Shown here piece after piece: positions 52,088 to 59,210 of a stretch of DNA of 64,000 nt. Source of the stretch: a virus. The DNA lies in IMG/VR virus record IMGVR_UViG_3300032313_000518, positions 46,969 to 110,968 of that record; one strand, written 5' to 3'. How positions within the stretch are numbered: position 1 is the first letter of the stretch; each line of letters opens with the position of its first letter. Both the position numbers and the translations under genes were made by a program. Below the pieces are notes generated by a model. The model was not told the origin of the DNA. It did no database searches and saw nothing but the letters and a program-made list of their open reading frames with translations.

Positions 52088-52675
52088 ATGAAGAATCTTT
52101 TAATAGAAACCAAATTATTCGAAGGAAAGGTAGAAGAGGATGCTGGTGGTAGAACTATCGTTAAAGGTGTTCTTCAAAGAGCTGGTGCGGAGAATCAAAA
52201 TGGTAGAGTATATCCAAAGCCTACATTAATGAGAGAAGCTCAAAAATATGAGCAACTTATCAAAGAACGTAGAGCATTAGGTGAATTAGACCACCCCGAT
52301 TCAACTGTAATCAATTTAAAGAACGTATCACACAATGTTAGAGAAATACATTGGGAGGGAGATGATTTATGTGGTACGGTTGAAATCCTTGCAACCCCAT
52401 CTGGTAATATCCTTAAAGAATTACTTAAAGCTGGTATCCTATTAGGTATATCATCAAGAGGTATGGGTTCTACAAAACAAATGGAAGGAAATAAAGTAGA
52501 AGTTCAGGAAGATTTTGAGCTTATAGGTTGGGATTTTGTTTCTAATCCATCTACACATGGTGCATTTATGGTACCTGTAAACGAATCAGTAACAAAACAA
52601 ATTGGAACTGATGTTTGCGGAGACTATTGCAAAGCACAAGATTTAATGAGAGAAATTATAACTGAAATATCATAA
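52088..52675 (+). CDS. 21: Prohead core protein protease, gp21-like (family S80)
   Basis: The protein has 195 residues; T4 gp21 has 212. GELDHPD with His69 and GISSRGMGS with Ser122 or Ser123 are the catalytic signature of the T4 prohead protease family. AENQNGRVYPKPTLMREAQK is the conserved N-terminal strand-helix block, and WDFVSNPSTHGAF the last one. In T4 the protease cuts core and capsid proteins after Glu in [IL]-x-E-[AG] contexts and then itself. Its own N-terminus (LLIET, LFEGK) has matching sites. Its presence makes processing of the capsid and the multi-linker protein at 56941 plausible. The stop overlaps the next start in TAATG. Confidence 0.92.
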   Translation: MKNLLIETKLFEGKVEEDAGGRTIVKGVLQRAGAENQNGRVYPKPTLMREAQKYEQLIKERRALGELDHPDSTVINLKNVSHNVREIHWEGDDLCGTVEILATPSGNILKELLKAGILLGISSRGMGSTKQMEGNKVEVQEDFELIGWDFVSNPSTHGAFMVPVNESVTKQIGTDVCGDYCKAQDLMREIITEIS

Positions 52676-53232
52676 TGAGCAAGCCATTTGACATATACGA
52701 TTATGTACACAACAATAAGATTAGCTTAAAAGTAGAAGCTAATAGAAAAGCAACTAATGTAACTAAGGGGTACAATGACATTCGTAAAACTAATTTAAAC
52801 GAAGTAAAGATTGTAAACGGAAAGTTTAGCATTAAAGAAAGTTTAAACGGAGATAAAAGACCTTTGAGTAATGAGGTTAAGAAACACTTTTTAGAAATTA
52901 TCTCTACATACAACACATTTCAAGAGCAAATGCAAAGAGCATCCGATTTAACGGAGGTTGCAAATACTTTGGGTGGAATTGTTGAAGCAGCAAAAGAATT
53001 AACTTTAAGAGAAACTGCCGATTGGTTTGATGGTGTGACCGTTAAACGTAATATGGGTGAATTGGATAAGATGGATAAAAGTTTCCAAAAGTTCGCAGTA
53101 GAAGCAAAGGCAATGGATGAAAGATTACATTCATTATACGAAGATATGGGACACATTCTATCTCGTTACTATGAGATTGCGGATATTCAGCCGGATGTTA
53201 TGAGAGAGAGATTGGGTTTAAGAAAAAAATAA
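52675..53232 (+). CDS. Helical protein after the prohead protease
   Basis: The protein has 185 residues. The N-terminal 60 are basic and polar (SKPFDIYDYVHNNKISLKVE), the rest helical (EVANTLGGIVEAAKELTLRE; AVEAKAMDERLHSLYEDMGH). Translation is coupled to gp21 by TAATG. Position suggests a small core or scaffold-associated protein, the role filled by gp67/gp68 in T4, but no sequence tie was recognised. Confidence 0.6.
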   Translation: MSKPFDIYDYVHNNKISLKVEANRKATNVTKGYNDIRKTNLNEVKIVNGKFSIKESLNGDKRPLSNEVKKHFLEIISTYNTFQEQMQRASDLTEVANTLGGIVEAAKELTLRETADWFDGVTVKRNMGELDKMDKSFQKFAVEAKAMDERLHSLYEDMGHILSRYYEIADIQPDVMRERLGLRKK

Positions 53233-53233
53233 G

Positions 53234-53851
53234 ATGATTCGTTTAACCGAAATGTTTAACTTTGCGGATAGTTCTACTTATGGTAAATTAAAACCACAAT
53301 TAGGACAGGTAATGTCTAATCCTTATGCAAGAGCATTTGCTCCGCAAGTTAAGGAGGGTGATGAACCTGACCACGAAGTATCTATGGCAAATAACACTTT
53401 AGATGCAATCATTAAACATGCTACCGAATTAAAATCTAAAATAGGTGGCAACGAAAAGAACATACCTGCGTGGATTCAAGACCACATTACAAATGCAGGA
53501 AACTTTATTTCACAAGCAGCATCCAATTATCACGAATACGGAAAGAACGAATCAAAGCAACAAATCAAAGAAGCAACTGCAAAGTTTGATTTTGCTCAAG
53601 CGAATGGTATTCAATTCTATGTATCATCTCCAAATAACAATATAGTTTTATTACCACAATCAAAAAAAGAAATTGAAAAGATTGATATGATAAAACAAAA
53701 ATTGGGTGATGGTGCAGATGACGATTTTTTATCATTATTAAAAATCCGTTTAGAAAAGAAATTAGGAATTTCAGTAATACCAAATAAAAGATATGGTGGA
53801 GCTGGTTACGCATTTGACATTGATACTGACAAATTATTTAAGAAATTATAA
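53234..53851 (+). CDS. Probable head-packaged protein
   Basis: The protein has 205 residues. The N-terminus MIRLTEMFNFADSSTYGKLK resembles the MIRL/MIKL starts of the next gene and of 48155. Residues about 48-105 (EVSMANNTLDAIIKHATELK; PAWIQDHITNAGNFISQAAS; NYHEYGK) form a module seen repeatedly in proteins of marine T4-like head regions. QIKEATAKF at about residue 115 fits I-x-E-A. The C-terminal domain is mixed alpha/beta. It starts one base after the upstream stop and ends one base before the next ATG. Confidence 0.6.
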   Translation: MIRLTEMFNFADSSTYGKLKPQLGQVMSNPYARAFAPQVKEGDEPDHEVSMANNTLDAIIKHATELKSKIGGNEKNIPAWIQDHITNAGNFISQAASNYHEYGKNESKQQIKEATAKFDFAQANGIQFYVSSPNNNIVLLPQSKKEIEKIDMIKQKLGDGADDDFLSLLKIRLEKKLGISVIPNKRYGGAGYAFDIDTDKLFKKL

Positions 53852-53852
53852 A

Positions 53853-55502
53853 ATGATTAGATTAAACCAACTACTTAAAGAGGAAACGTTTACCGCAACT
53901 AATAAATCAACTGGTAAAACTTCTGTATTCAAATCTAAAGATAGTAGAGATGCTGCAATCAAAGCAGGTACACATGATGCTATGAAAGATAAAGAACAAC
54001 CAAAATCAGCACCAAGAGCAGCTGGTAATAGTATGTTTGGTGGAGATTATGCAAAAGATAGAGGTGGTGAGGCTCCTAAAGCTGATACTACTTCAACTCC
54101 TAAAGTAGATATGGGTGTAGATTCAGTTGTATATAACAAAAGAACAAAGACAGTTGGTATTGTACGAATGGGAGATGAAAGAGGTGAAACTAAAACTGAT
54201 GCAGATGGTAATGTAAATACCGATGAGTTAGAACCATACAATCCAATGAAGTATCCACACCAAAAGGATGCACAAGTTGCACCATCTACAACAAAAGAAA
54301 TAGATAGTAGAGGATTGTACAAACCATTTTCTCAATCAGCTAACGAACCTAAAAAAATAAATAATCCAACTGAAGCACTTCCAAAAGAAATTTATGCTAA
54401 AATGGATAATGAAGATAGTGATGCTGGTGAAATGGATTATTTATCTTCAACTGATGGTAGTATAAAATATGGTATAGCTAAAGAAGGTGATAAATATTAT
54501 GTAACATTAGGTACTGAAGAAGGTGAAATATTAAAATCTTTTGGAAAAACTAAAGATGCTGGAGAAGCTGCACAAATATTTATGAAAAATTTAGATGCTG
54601 TAAAATCTAAATATAATTTGGATGTGGATTCAAACGAACCAAAAGCAGAACCAGCTAAAAAAAGACCTGGTAATCCTACTGTAAATAAAGAAGCTAAGAA
54701 AACCGCAGAAAAATATGGTATTACTCCTCAAAAGTTGGGTAATGAAAAATATAAAGAAGCAATGTTACAAGCAGCAGTGTCTGCATTAACTGATTCAAAC
54801 TTCCACAGTGAAGCAAGAGAATTAGTTGCAGCAATTGAAGGAAAGCCTGAATTTGCAAAAAAACCGGAGTACCCATCGATGAAAGACCCTAAGTATAAAG
54901 AAAAAATGGCAGATATTCGTAAGAATTCCGCAGATGGTTCGATTTATATGAATGGTACTGGTAAGATTGATGATTATGGTACGGATGTATCACAAGCATC
55001 TGGATGGGATGGTGTTGATGCAGCGGATAGTATTGCATTTACATTAAGAATGAATGGTTTCCATAAAGAAGCAGATTTGATTCAATCGGTATTTGATAAT
55101 AAACCATATATGAAAAATGAGGGTACAATTAAATTAACAAAGTTAATGGAAAATGACCCTTGTTGGAAGGGATACAAACAAGTTGGAATGAAAGATAAGA
55201 ATGGTAGAGAAGTTCCAAATTGTGTACCTGAAGGAGTTGTTAAAGAAGCAGGTATTCCTAAATTATTTTTAAAAATAGAAGCAGTTAAAAAGAAAATAAA
55301 AGAATTAATGGATGCAAGAAAATCTGCAGTAGTTCCATATAATAAAGAAACTGACCCTAAAAAGAAAGAAGCATTAAAACAACCTTTAATTAAATTGACA
55401 GCACAAATAACATCATATCAAAAGAATTTATTAAATCTATTGGATATGGAAGAAAAATATATTCAAACTTTAAATCAAAACGATGAGTTAGAATTATCTT
55501 AA
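53853..55502 (+). CDS. Probable head-packaged multidomain protein
   Basis: The protein has 549 residues from ATG 53853; the in-frame start at 53793 would overlap the upstream gene by 59 bases and is rejected. MIRLNQLLKEETFTATNK is a targeting-like N-terminus with an L-K-E site. Modules follow: a basic segment, a PV-rich linker, a domain with YYVTLGTEEGEILKSFGKTK, a helical domain (AMLQAAVSALTDSNFHSEAR), and NDPCWKGYKQVGMKDKNGRE followed by VPNCVPEG, a Cys-paired module common in T4-like head-region proteins. VVKEAGIP near residue 465 fits V-x-E-A before a C-terminal coiled coil. It ends the operon at a strong terminator. Confidence 0.62.
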   Translation: MIRLNQLLKEETFTATNKSTGKTSVFKSKDSRDAAIKAGTHDAMKDKEQPKSAPRAAGNSMFGGDYAKDRGGEAPKADTTSTPKVDMGVDSVVYNKRTKTVGIVRMGDERGETKTDADGNVNTDELEPYNPMKYPHQKDAQVAPSTTKEIDSRGLYKPFSQSANEPKKINNPTEALPKEIYAKMDNEDSDAGEMDYLSSTDGSIKYGIAKEGDKYYVTLGTEEGEILKSFGKTKDAGEAAQIFMKNLDAVKSKYNLDVDSNEPKAEPAKKRPGNPTVNKEAKKTAEKYGITPQKLGNEKYKEAMLQAAVSALTDSNFHSEARELVAAIEGKPEFAKKPEYPSMKDPKYKEKMADIRKNSADGSIYMNGTGKIDDYGTDVSQASGWDGVDAADSIAFTLRMNGFHKEADLIQSVFDNKPYMKNEGTIKLTKLMENDPCWKGYKQVGMKDKNGREVPNCVPEGVVKEAGIPKLFLKIEAVKKKIKELMDARKSAVVPYNKETDPKKKEALKQPLIKLTAQITSYQKNLLNLLDMEEKYIQTLNQNDELELS

Positions 55503-55525
55503 ATCAAATAAAATATAATTAAAGA

Positions 55526-55552
55526 AAAGCTTGGTAATCCCAAGCTTTTTTT
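55526..55552 (+). terminator. Rho-independent terminator
   Basis: AAAGCTTGG (55526-55534) pairs with CCAAGCTTT (55540-55548) around a five-base loop, followed by a run of seven T. It ends the 50435-55502 transcript and sits directly before a host-type promoter. Confidence 0.88.
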
Positions 55553-55553
55553 G

Positions 55554-55561
55554 TATATTTG
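55554..55561 (+). promoter_or_regulatory. Bacteroidota-type promoter, -7 box TATATTTG
   Basis: TATATTTG follows the terminator. TTG at 55531-55533, inside the hairpin stem, lies exactly 20 bases upstream and could be the -33 element, the same spacing as at 25743. The ATG at 55570 is 8 bases downstream, so the transcript would be almost leaderless. Confidence 0.65.
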
Positions 55562-55569
55562 TGTTATCT

Positions 55570-56901
55570 ATGATAAAACCATTTTCAATACTCGATACCC
55601 GCACCAAAGAATGGCAAGACCGTAAACGTTGGTGGATACAAACCTATAATATCAAATCAGAATTAGGTAGGGAGGATACTCAATCGAATAGTAAGTTTTG
55701 GGATGATGAAGATACTGTTTCGGTATTTGATGCTACTCTATGTGAAAAAATGTATGAGTGGTTTGTTCCAAAGAGTGGTAAAGTATTAGACCCATTTGCA
55801 GGTGGAAGTGTTAGGGGAATTGTAGCAACGGAAATGGGATTCAAATACGATGGAATTGATATATCACAAACACAAATAGAAGCAAATAGAAAACAATCCG
55901 ATAAACCTCGATGGATGGGTGGGGATAGTTACCTATTATTAAATGTATTAGAAGGAAATACCTATGATTTTGTATTCACTTGCCCACCATACTACGATTT
56001 GGAGGTATATAGTGATAATGCGAATGATTTATCAAATATGGCGGATGCGCAATTTGATGATAGATATATTTCTATATTACAAAAATCAGCAGAAAAGTTA
56101 AAGAACAATAGATTCTTTGCAGTTGTGGTATCCGAAGTTAGAGAGGTATCAAAGACAGGAGATTACAAAATTGGAAAGTATAGAGGATTGGTAAACAAAA
56201 CTATTTCAGCAATGGAAGAAGTTGGATTGCACTTCTATAACGATATGGTTCTATTCAACTCACAACATCAGGCTGGAAGAGTGGTAGATACATATTTCAA
56301 ACGTAATCGTAAGGTAGCATCTGTTCATCAAAACGTATTAGTATTTGTAAAAGGAAATCCTGATTTGGCAACGGAAGATATTGAATGGGATGGTACTTAC
56401 AAATGTGTAGTTGGTGGAAAACAATACAAATCATTCAGAGAAGCAGCAATTTCAATCAACCCAAATGAGTTAGTAGCATCTGAAGTAGAAAGAAGATGCC
56501 TTTCACCAAAAACCAAATACAAAGGGTGGCAGGTAATTGGTGAGGAAACATATCCTATCTTAAAATATTGTATAGATGGGTATTACTTTGAATCTCCTGT
56601 ACAGGCAGCAGAGTACATTGAATATAGTGAAACTGAAATTCGTAATCGCTTAGAATCAAAAGCTGACCATTATAGACATTGGAAAAAGTTGGATACTCCA
56701 ATTACAAATATAACTTACGATTCACATGAAAGGACTCTAAAGGATATTCAAGTTAGAGATAAGATACATACGATAAGTTGTGAAGGAGAACTCTTCTACA
56801 CACTAAAGGATGCCGGTGAAAGATTTGGTGTATCGGATGAACGAATCAGACAGAAAATCCAATCGGACAAACATACTGATTACTTTTACTTATTTTCATA
56901 A
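55570..56901 (+). CDS. DNA methyltransferase with three C-terminal NUMOD-like modules
   Basis: The protein has 443 residues from ATG 55570; an in-frame upstream start at 55531 lies within the terminator and is rejected. SAM-binding motif I is KVLDPFAGGSVRGIVATEMG near residue 71; the catalytic motif IV is TCPPYYDLEV with C138-P-P-Y, the CPPY variant of DPPY used by some N6-adenine or N4-cytosine enzymes. Residues about 275-443 contain three repeats, each with a short strand, an aromatic then SFREAA/SPVQAA/TLKDAG helix, and a second helix, resembling the NUMOD1/HTH modules of homing endonucleases. It would methylate phage DNA against host restriction; specificity is unknown. Confidence 0.78.
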   Translation: MIKPFSILDTRTKEWQDRKRWWIQTYNIKSELGREDTQSNSKFWDDEDTVSVFDATLCEKMYEWFVPKSGKVLDPFAGGSVRGIVATEMGFKYDGIDISQTQIEANRKQSDKPRWMGGDSYLLLNVLEGNTYDFVFTCPPYYDLEVYSDNANDLSNMADAQFDDRYISILQKSAEKLKNNRFFAVVVSEVREVSKTGDYKIGKYRGLVNKTISAMEEVGLHFYNDMVLFNSQHQAGRVVDTYFKRNRKVASVHQNVLVFVKGNPDLATEDIEWDGTYKCVVGGKQYKSFREAAISINPNELVASEVERRCLSPKTKYKGWQVIGEETYPILKYCIDGYYFESPVQAAEYIEYSETEIRNRLESKADHYRHWKKLDTPITNITYDSHERTLKDIQVRDKIHTISCEGELFYTLKDAGERFGVSDERIRQKIQSDKHTDYFYLFS

Positions 56902-56908
56902 AACTTAA

Positions 56909-56916
56909 TATTTATT
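56909..56916 (+). promoter_or_regulatory. Late-promoter-like box, variant TATTTATT
   Basis: One base differs from the common 8-mer. It ends 24 bases before the ATG at 56941. Confidence 0.45.
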
Positions 56917-56940
56917 CCATATAACCAAAGGAATAATATT

Positions 56941-58995
56941 ATGCCTGCAAAATCAAAAGCTCAACAACGTTTTATGGGAATGGTTCATGCCGTACAAAAA
57001 GGAGACATGGATGCCCCATCATCGGAAGTTGAAAAAGCAGCTGATTCAATGAGTGATGCAGACGCAAAAGATTACGCATCAACCAAACACAAAGGTTTAC
57101 CCAACCATGTGAAAAAAGAAAATATGGAAAAAGAATTAAAAGAAATCATCCGTCAAACATATAGAGAGAGTTTGAGAGAATCAGTAAACGAAGCTAAGAT
57201 ACAACCAAAAGATGATTGGGGAGTTAGATTAGTTGTAGCTATTAATAATAATGTTGCTGCATTACATACATCCGTTATAAGAGAAAAAAAAGATGTACAG
57301 CAAGCAGTTGCTGCTTTTGGTAATGTGTTAAAAAATGCTATTAAAGAAACTCTAAAGCACAAATACAAACCACATCCAAAATATACTGAAGCTGATAGTA
57401 AAATAAAAACATTTATTTCTGAACTTAAAAAGTTTGAAAATATTGTAGATATGGTTATTTCTAAACCAACAAAATCTGGTATTGTAAAATTGGATGATGC
57501 TTGGAGAAGTATTTGGAATCATAAATTTGGTTCGGCAATTGCCCTATCTGGTGATTTGTTTAATAGTATTATAGAAAACGAATCGGTAAACGAAGCAAAA
57601 TACCCAACCAATTTATATGTTGGTTCTGTAATTTATGGACAAGGATTTACTGGATTAAAAGGAATTGAAGGTGGTAAATACTACAAAGTTGTTGAAATGG
57701 ATGATTATTCAGCAACATTAGTACCATGTGATGAAAAAGGTAAGATAACAGGTTCAAAAAAAGTTAGACATAAATTAGATTCAATCGAAGGTGGTATCAA
57801 AACTGCTAAAAGAGGAGATGAAAACGGAATTGTCATCGAATCAGTAAACGAATCAATATCACATGAAGCAATGGGAATCGCTTCAATGACTAACACTAGA
57901 AAAGAAGCAGTTCAAAAGTTTATTGATGATAACAACTTAAATGCAAAAGAAATATTAACTCACGTTACCAAAGGTAAATTGCCGGAGAGAATTCGTTTTG
58001 TTCAGGCATTAGTTGGAACTCCTAATAATTCTTCTTTCAAATGGTATGTAAAAAATTACGCAAACGAATCGGTAGTAAACGAAGCAATTGATATTAACCA
58101 TTGGAAAAAATATGCAAATGGTGGAGGGCCATTGTTTAGCCGTAAAGTAAAAACTCAACGTGAATTTAATACAGAATTTCGTGAGGTAGCTTATGCTTAT
58201 AATAATGACCCAGATAGTCGTGAAAACAGACTTAAACGTGATAAAATTGAAAAAGTAAAAAAATTAGCACAGGAATTTTTTGATAAAGAGGGTTTTATCA
58301 CATCTAATATTATTGATGAAATGTGGTCTGCAATGGTATCTGGTAAGATAAAGGAAGGCAAGGTAACCGAAGGTAAGAAAGCATTCAAAATAAATCCACC
58401 AATCGGTAGTTCAAAATATAGTATTAGTGCATATGATGGTATAACAAAACACAAAGATGGTAGTCCTTTTTACAATATTCTTATTTTTAAGAACAAAGCA
58501 GATTTAGAAAGAAGAGCTAATTATTTTAGAAGCGAAAAATACATTGAAGAAGCAGTAGTAACCGAAGGAAAGAAAGCATTCAGAATAAATCCACAAATCG
58601 GTAAAGCAAAATATAGTATTAGTGCTCACAATGGTGTATCAAAACACAAAGATGGTAGTGATTTTTGGGATATTCTTATTTTTAAGAACAAAGCGGATTT
58701 AGAAAGAAGAGCTAAATATTTTAGAGGTGAAAAATACATTGAAGAAGCAGTAGTAACGGAAGGAAGATACGATGCAGATTTGGATAAAATTGAAGCAGTA
58801 GTTAAAAACGCAACATCTTTTATGAATGTAGGTTCTGAATTGAAGAAAGCAGGAATTAAATATGATTTCACAACTTCAATGATTCCTATGTATATGATTA
58901 AAGTATCTGGTAACACTATTGCAATTTGTAATAAGAAATATGCAGCTGGTGCGGAGAGAGAAGTGAACGATATAGCAATTGGTTTATTAAATTAA
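56941..58995 (+). CDS. Modular head-region polyprotein with prohead-protease-like linkers
   Basis: The protein has 684 residues. The first 60 (MPAKSKAQQRFMGMVHAVQK; DYASTKHKGLPNHVKKE) belong to the DUF3008 type. Seven linkers follow with the core V-[NT]-E-[AGS]: residues 82-84, 216-218, 302-304, 379-381, 475-477, 540-542 and 605-607, usually within ESVNEA or EAVVTEG. Each lies between independent-looking modules of 60-130 residues. Modules 6 and 7 are a 65-residue tandem duplication. The motif agrees with the T4 rule for gp21 cleavage after Glu before a small residue, and gp21, scaffold and capsid genes are nearby. I infer a core or packaged protein cut into separate peptides. No module has a recognised activity. 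Confidence 0.7.
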   Translation: MPAKSKAQQRFMGMVHAVQKGDMDAPSSEVEKAADSMSDADAKDYASTKHKGLPNHVKKENMEKELKEIIRQTYRESLRESVNEAKIQPKDDWGVRLVVAINNNVAALHTSVIREKKDVQQAVAAFGNVLKNAIKETLKHKYKPHPKYTEADSKIKTFISELKKFENIVDMVISKPTKSGIVKLDDAWRSIWNHKFGSAIALSGDLFNSIIENESVNEAKYPTNLYVGSVIYGQGFTGLKGIEGGKYYKVVEMDDYSATLVPCDEKGKITGSKKVRHKLDSIEGGIKTAKRGDENGIVIESVNESISHEAMGIASMTNTRKEAVQKFIDDNNLNAKEILTHVTKGKLPERIRFVQALVGTPNNSSFKWYVKNYANESVVNEAIDINHWKKYANGGGPLFSRKVKTQREFNTEFREVAYAYNNDPDSRENRLKRDKIEKVKKLAQEFFDKEGFITSNIIDEMWSAMVSGKIKEGKVTEGKKAFKINPPIGSSKYSISAYDGITKHKDGSPFYNILIFKNKADLERRANYFRSEKYIEEAVVTEGKKAFRINPQIGKAKYSISAHNGVSKHKDGSDFWDILIFKNKADLERRAKYFRGEKYIEEAVVTEGRYDADLDKIEAVVKNATSFMNVGSELKKAGIKYDFTTSMIPMYMIKVSGNTIAICNKKYAAGAEREVNDIAIGLLN
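58375..58764 (+). repeat. Tandem 195-base duplication coding two 65-residue modules
   Basis: Copy 1 is 58375-58569 and copy 2 is 58570-58764. Both encode KKAF[KR]INP.IG, then KYSISA, HKDGS, LIFKNKADLERRA, YF, EKYIEEAVVTEG. The copies differ at several positions, in synonymous and non-synonymous ways, so the duplication is not fresh. The repeat unit includes the cleavage-like linker. Confidence 0.85.
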
Positions 58996-59026
58996 AAAAA
59001 ACAAAAATATATAAAAACTAAAGAAA

Positions 59027-59058
59027 ATTAAACATAATTTTATGTTTAATTTTTTTTT
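59027..59058 (+). terminator. Rho-independent terminator (A+T stem)
   Basis: ATTAAACATA (59027-59036) pairs perfectly with TATGTTTAAT (59041-59050) around ATTT, followed by eight T. The stem has only one G-C pair, so it is weaker than the others, but the shape and T-tract are classic. Confidence 0.72.
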
Positions 59059-59061
59059 ATA

Positions 59062-59069
59062 TACTTATT
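59062..59069 (+). promoter_or_regulatory. Possible late-promoter box, variant TACTTATT
   Basis: Two bases differ from the common motif. It follows the terminator at once and lies 141 bases before the scaffold ATG at 59211, far beyond the usual spacing. If used, the capsid operon has a long leader. Confidence 0.35.
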
Positions 59070-59078
59070 GATAACAAT

Positions 59079-59186
59079 AACCTATTTCATATAGGTTTAA
59101 GACAGTTGGTTAATGAATACCCATTTATATGAGGTGACCGAACAACCGAACTACCTACATTGAAGTCCAAAAATCGAATGACTTCA
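59079..59186 (+). promoter_or_regulatory. Structured leader of the scaffold-capsid operon
   Basis: Two inverted repeats are visible: AACCTAT/ATAGGTT (59079-59085 with 59091-59097) and TGAAGTC/GACTTCA (59161-59167 with 59180-59186). Between them a 16-codon frame (59113-59163, start MNTHLYEV) is open. No other gene here has a leader like this. It could stabilise the transcript or control the most highly expressed genes; no T-tract follows, so these are not terminators. Confidence 0.45.
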
Positions 59187-59210
59187 GAATAAGAAAAACA
59201 AAGTAAAAGA

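Noticed and set aside
53793-53852. Upstream start for the 53853 protein
   Set aside because: Would overlap the preceding gene by 59 bases, while ATG 53853 follows its stop by one base and gives the MIRL-type N-terminus.
55531-55569. Upstream start for the DNA methyltransferase
   Set aside because: Lies within the terminator hairpin and promoter; ATG 55570 fits the protein start and promoter.
59079-59186. tRNA or small structured RNA gene in the capsid leader
   Set aside because: Two hairpins are present but there is no cloverleaf, T-loop GTTC box or CCA-like end; treated as a leader.
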